Of a stretch of 8,730 bases of DNA, positions 5,812-8,730 are shown in pieces; position 1 is the first letter of the stretch; each line of letters starts with the position of its first letter. A model generated the notes under the pieces. It had not been told where the DNA came from. It did no database searches and was given only the letters and a program-made list of their open reading frames with translations. The stretch is from Acidimicrobiia bacterium. Its GTDB lineage: Bacteria > Actinomycetota > Acidimicrobiia > Acidimicrobiales > Ilumatobacteraceae. Location: positions 1 to 8,730 of the forward strand of contig RFMT01000312.1 in the NCBI GenBank assembly GCA_009927565.1, written 5' to 3'. A program made the position numbers and the translations under genes.

Positions 5812-7125
5812 ATGGCAGCACCACAAATGCATTCAGGAATCACCACCGACGACGCGATGAACCTGGCGATGTCGCCGGGCGCTGTGCCGCTTTATGAAGC
5901 CGTTGTTGCGTTTATAAAAAACGAGATTGACCCGGTCACCGACGAATATTTCAAACTTGGCGAAGGTCGACCTGATCGTTGGCAATACGGCAAAGGACAA
6001 CTCGAATTACTTGAGTCGATCAAAGCCAAGGCAAAAGCCAACGGGTTATGGAATTTCTTTTTGCCAAATTCGGAGACTGGTCAAGGTTTGTCGAATCTTG
6101 ACTATGCGTATATTGCTGCTGAACTAGGCAAGAATCCGATTGCGTCAGAATGTTTGAATTGCAGCGCGCCAGATACAGGCAACATGGAAGTTCTCGAGCG
6201 TGTCGGTACCCCAGAGCAAAAAAAGAAGTGGCTTGAACCACTGTTGAACGGCGAGATTCGCTCGGCGTATGCGATGACAGAACCCGATGTCGCGTCCAGC
6301 GATGCGAAAAATTTAGAGTGCCGCGCGGTTCTCGATGGCGATGAATGGCTGATCAATGGCGAGAAGTTTTATATTTCTGGTGCTGGTGACCCGCGATGCA
6401 AAATTTTGATTTGCATGTTGATGACGAGCCCAGACGGTCCACCGCACAGTCGACACTCTCAAATATTGGTGCCAATGGATACACCAGGCGTTGAAATAGT
6501 CGGTGCGATGCACGTGTTCGGTGAAGATGACGCACCACATGGTCATATGCATTTGCGATTTACAGATGTACGAGTGCCGAAGTCAAACATGCTGTTGGGT
6601 GAGGGTCGTGGTTTTGAAATTTCACAGGTTCGTCTCGGACCTGGCCGAATTCATCACTGCATGCGATCAATTGGTGCGGCCGAGCGTGCGCTCGAACTGA
6701 TGGTGCGTCGTGGTTTGAGCCGTGAAGCATTTGGTAAACCACTCGCTCGGCTTGGGAAGAACACCGAGGTGATTGGCAAGGCGCGAATCGAGATTGAAGC
6801 GATGCGATTAATGGTGTTGCGCGCTGCACGAGCGATGGACACTATGGGCAACGCCGAGGCGCGAGTATGGGTGAGTGCAGTTAAAGCAATGGTGCCAGAG
6901 CGCGTCTGCAAAATAATCGACGAAGCAATGCAGATTTTCGGCGCGACCGGCATTTCGCAGTGGACACCACTTGCAAGAATGTATGCGGGTCAGCGCACGC
7001 TTAGGCTCGCCGACGGCCCTGATGAGGTGCATTGGCATGTCGTTGGTCGGGCCGAACTTGCCCGACACGAAGGCAAGCCTTTAGGCTTCGGAGCAAATTC
7101 GGCAAAAGCACAAGGAGACAACTAA
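5812..7125 (+). CDS. Acyl-CoA dehydrogenase, ACAD10/ACAD11 (FadE2-like) type
   Basis: FAD enzyme of 437 residues that should oxidise an acyl-CoA at Cα-Cβ and pass electrons to an electron-transfer flavoprotein. The helical N-terminal domain is followed by AMTEPDVASSDA (TEP at 156-158) and NGEKFYISGAGDP. The beta domain has LVPMDTPGVEI and FGEDDAPHGHM, and the C-terminal helical domain has GRGFEISQVRLGPGRIHHCMR, REAFGKPLA (Arg304, FAD contact) and FGATGISQWTPLA. The ending LADGPDEVHW has Asp401 where medium-chain enzymes place the catalytic Glu. GPGRIHHCMR with ADGPDEVH is characteristic of the ACAD10/11 group, some members of which handle 4-hydroxyacyl-CoA derivatives. The start at 5812 is supported by its -10 spacing; ATGs at 5827, 5857 and 5869 are alternatives. 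The TAA overlaps the alcohol dehydrogenase start, so the two are cotranscribed. The substrate is unknown. Confidence 0.9.
   Translation: MAAPQMHSGITTDDAMNLAMSPGAVPLYEAVVAFIKNEIDPVTDEYFKLGEGRPDRWQYGKGQLELLESIKAKAKANGLWNFFLPNSETGQGLSNLDYAYIAAELGKNPIASECLNCSAPDTGNMEVLERVGTPEQKKKWLEPLLNGEIRSAYAMTEPDVASSDAKNLECRAVLDGDEWLINGEKFYISGAGDPRCKILICMLMTSPDGPPHSRHSQILVPMDTPGVEIVGAMHVFGEDDAPHGHMHLRFTDVRVPKSNMLLGEGRGFEISQVRLGPGRIHHCMRSIGAAERALELMVRRGLSREAFGKPLARLGKNTEVIGKARIEIEAMRLMVLRAARAMDTMGNAEARVWVSAVKAMVPERVCKIIDEAMQIFGATGISQWTPLARMYAGQRTLRLADGPDEVHWHVVGRAELARHEGKPLGFGANSAKAQGDN
7112..7117 (+). promoter_or_regulatory. Strong ribosome-binding site for the alcohol dehydrogenase gene
   Basis: AAGGAG lies seven bases before the ATG at 7125. 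This fixes the start there and excludes the in-frame ATG at 7032, whose 31 extra residues would run inside the acyl-CoA dehydrogenase and resemble nothing in the alcohol dehydrogenase family. It is the only clear Shine-Dalgarno in the window, and it serves an operon-internal gene. Confidence 0.8.
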
Positions 7126-8333
7126 TGGATCCCGCAGTAAGTACTTTCGGCCTTGAGCCGATGTCAAGCACAATCTCTGGACCAAACGTTGCAACAACGC
7201 TCGCACAATATGTTTCGCCACATGGCACTCGTGCATTTATCATCACCGACGCTGGTGTAAATGGTGCCGGTGTCGTAAAGCCGATTACCGATGCGTTGAC
7301 AACTGCAGGTATGAAGTGGCAGGTGTTTGATCAGGTGTCACCGAACCCGACTGACCTGAATGTGACCGCTGGTGTGGCGGCGATCAATAAGTTTGGCCTT
7401 GACGGCACTGTCGTCGTATTGATTGGTGGTGGCTCGGTGATGGACTGCGGCAAATACATCGCGCTCGCCGCACCAAACGGCGTCGACCATGTTGGCTTGG
7501 CATTCGCCCCAGAACTAGACGCCAACGATCGCATTGATTTTTCGACACTGGCACCTAAATTCAGCGCTTCAAAGCCAGGCTTGCCAACGATTGCAATTCC
7601 GACAACTTCTGGCACGGCGTCAGAGACAAACGGCGCCGGTTTGATCACCGACACGTCCGACCCTGCGCATCATCGCAAACTTTTATTTATCAACCCGTTG
7701 CTTCGTCCGCGCACGATTTTGCTCGATCCGACTTTGACAGTTGGTATGCCAGCAAAGGGCACCGCTGCTTGTGGCATGGATGTGTTGACGCACGCAATCG
7801 AGGCTCATACTTCAGTGAAGTCAAACCCATATGGCGACGCACTGGCGTTGCATGCGATTCGACTGGTCGCAAAATATCTGCCGATCGCAGTTAAAAATGG
7901 TGCCGACCTCGAAGCGCGAGCAAATATGCAAATTGCATCACATTTGGCTGGCCGTGCATTTTCAAGCGGACCACAACTTGGTCTCGTGCATGCACTTGGT
8001 CATCCAATTTCAGGTCAGTTGCATCAGGCTCATGGCCAGACTCTGGCCACGATGTTGCCGCATGTAATGCGCTTCAATCGCGACGTAGTCGCCGAGCGAT
8101 ACGCCAATGTTGGTGAAGCACTGGGTACCGAAGTAGACCCAGATGCTGCGATTGCCGCCGTAGAAAAACTTTCGTCGACTGTTGGCACCAATCGCAAACT
8201 CAGCGAACTTGGCGCAACAAGTGACAACATCGGTTCGTTGACACAAGACGCACTACGCGATTTGACAATTTTGACTACTCCGCGCTATCCATCGCGTGGT
8301 GAAGTGCACGAACTTTACGCCAAGGCGCTTTAA
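7125..8333 (+). CDS. Iron-containing alcohol dehydrogenase (group III)
   Basis: Cytoplasmic NAD(P)-dependent dehydrogenase of 402 residues, oxidising an alcohol or reducing an aldehyde or ketone. The N-terminal dinucleotide-binding domain shows AFIITDAGVNGAGV, then IGGGSVMDCGKYIAL (GGGS at 101-104) and PTTSGTASE (159-167). The metal-binding domain has GMDVLTHAIEAH with Asp219 and His223, LGLVHALGHP with His289 and His293, and HQAHGQ with His303. The spacings 219/223 and 289/303 match the FucO metal ligands (196/200 and 263/277), so Fe2+ binding is expected. It is translationally coupled to the acyl-CoA dehydrogenase (TAATG) and has its own AAGGAG site. The pairing suggests it handles an alcohol, hydroxyacid or aldehyde in the same pathway, which is inference. 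The stop is four bases from that of the convergent Nudix gene. Relatives act on short alcohols, 1,2-propanediol, maleylacetate or 4-hydroxybutyrate; I cannot choose among them. Confidence 0.92.
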   Translation: MDPAVSTFGLEPMSSTISGPNVATTLAQYVSPHGTRAFIITDAGVNGAGVVKPITDALTTAGMKWQVFDQVSPNPTDLNVTAGVAAINKFGLDGTVVVLIGGGSVMDCGKYIALAAPNGVDHVGLAFAPELDANDRIDFSTLAPKFSASKPGLPTIAIPTTSGTASETNGAGLITDTSDPAHHRKLLFINPLLRPRTILLDPTLTVGMPAKGTAACGMDVLTHAIEAHTSVKSNPYGDALALHAIRLVAKYLPIAVKNGADLEARANMQIASHLAGRAFSSGPQLGLVHALGHPISGQLHQAHGQTLATMLPHVMRFNRDVVAERYANVGEALGTEVDPDAAIAAVEKLSSTVGTNRKLSELGATSDNIGSLTQDALRDLTILTTPRYPSRGEVHELYAKAL

Positions 8334-8337
8334 AAAA

Positions 8338-8730
8338 CTAAATTTCTAGTGAGTTTATAGTCAGTGGTTTGAGCGCGGTCCACGATTGCTTTAATCCTGG
8401 GTGCAAGTTGAGATTTTCAACTTGCTCAATCGGCGACCACTTAGTTGCAGTTGATTCTGGGTTGGCGATGTGAGCACCCGCGTCGTTCATCGCGTGAGCG
8501 ATAACCGTGTCGTAACTCCATGGGCCGTGGTTGTCTGAAAATACATGCTTGACGGTCAGTGCGTCGATGTTGATGCCCATCTCTTCATGGGCTTCGCGCA
8601 GCGCTGCTGTAACCGAATCTTCATGCGAGTCTTTTGCGCCACCTGGTAGCGCCCATGTGCCGCCACCATGTGTCCATTCGGCGCGCAGTTGCAATAAAAC
8701 TTGTGGCTCAGGTGTATCGCGCCGCAAAAT
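8338..8730 (-). CDS. Nudix hydrolase (5' end cut by the window edge)
   Basis: Hydrolase of nucleoside diphosphate-linked substrates (for example oxidised dNTPs, NDP-sugars or ADP-ribose), acting in the cytoplasm with Mg2+. The Nudix box is complete: GAKDSHEDSVTAAL followed by REAHEEMGI fits Gx5Ex7REUxEExGU, with the Mg-binding Glu residues in REAHEE. Before it come VLLQLRAEWTHGGGTWALPGG, the usual strand leading into the box. Later, WSYDTVIAHA and TKWSPIEQVENLNLHPGL are typical of the C-terminal half. The frame stays open to base 8730. TTG at 8727 could be read as a start, but the family normally has 10-25 more residues before this point, so I treat it as truncated. 130 residues are visible. 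The substrate cannot be predicted. Its stop faces that of the alcohol dehydrogenase four bases away. Confidence 0.88.
   Translation of the reverse strand: MLRRDTPEPQVLLQLRAEWTHGGGTWALPGGAKDSHEDSVTAALREAHEEMGINIDALTVKHVFSDNHGPWSYDTVIAHAMNDAGAHIANPESTATKWSPIEQVENLNLHPGLKQSWTALKPLTINSLEI

Noticed and set aside
7032..7124. Longer alcohol dehydrogenase start at 7032
   Set aside because: The extra residues are a frame-shifted reading of the acyl-CoA dehydrogenase C-terminus. AAGGAG at the correct distance supports 7125.
8331..8360. Possible terminator between alcohol dehydrogenase and Nudix genes
   Set aside because: Only a five-base A/T-rich stem (8335-8339 with 8352-8356) around a twelve-base loop can form, which is too weak to call.

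Overview
The window is gene-dense bacterial chromosome of moderate G+C. Several features point to a compact, free-living actinobacterium, perhaps of the Acidimicrobiia: a fatty-acid and alcohol oxidation gene set, an actinobacterial-looking TrhO, and several apparently leaderless starts. This placement is inference from gene style, not from a marker gene. Only about 146 bases between genes are non-coding. I saw no rRNA, tRNA, CRISPR array, insertion sequence or phage gene.

Positions 1-2001 (+) hold a molybdate ABC importer operon: the 3' part of modA, then modB and modC, each joined to the previous gene by an ATGA stop/start overlap. ModA captures the oxyanion, ModB forms the membrane channel and ModC hydrolyses ATP. 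ModC is short and has no room for the usual C-terminal oxyanion-sensing domain. A crotonase-family gene (2049-2771, +) follows after 47 bases, with an apparently leaderless promoter. Its active site looks like that of an enoyl-CoA isomerase.

A tRNA U34 hydroxylase gene, trhO (2768-3724, -), converges on the crotonase gene: their stop codons share a TTAA. It diverges from the alanine aminotransferase gene alaA (3723-4943, +), and their start codons overlap inside one CCATGG palindrome. alaA abuts the stop codon of a minus-strand short-chain dehydrogenase (SDR) gene (4944-5716). One missing base splits that SDR into two coupled reading frames, exactly at the codon of a catalytic-tetrad Asn.

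A 95-base divergent promoter region (5717-5811) separates the SDR from a plus-strand pair: an ACAD10/11-type acyl-CoA dehydrogenase (5812-7125) and an iron-containing alcohol dehydrogenase (7125-8333), joined as TAATG. A 6+6 base inverted repeat covers the predicted SDR -10 element and could be an operator. SDR, acyl-CoA dehydrogenase and alcohol dehydrogenase may form one catabolic unit for a hydroxylated or branched acid or alcohol, but the substrate cannot be read from the sequence. A Nudix hydrolase gene (8338 to the edge, -) converges on the alcohol dehydrogenase and is cut by the window end.

No wholly novel system stands out. The observations most worth checking are the split SDR, the palindrome on its promoter, the repeated leaderless-promoter pattern, the overlapping divergent start codons, and two hairpins at convergent gene ends.
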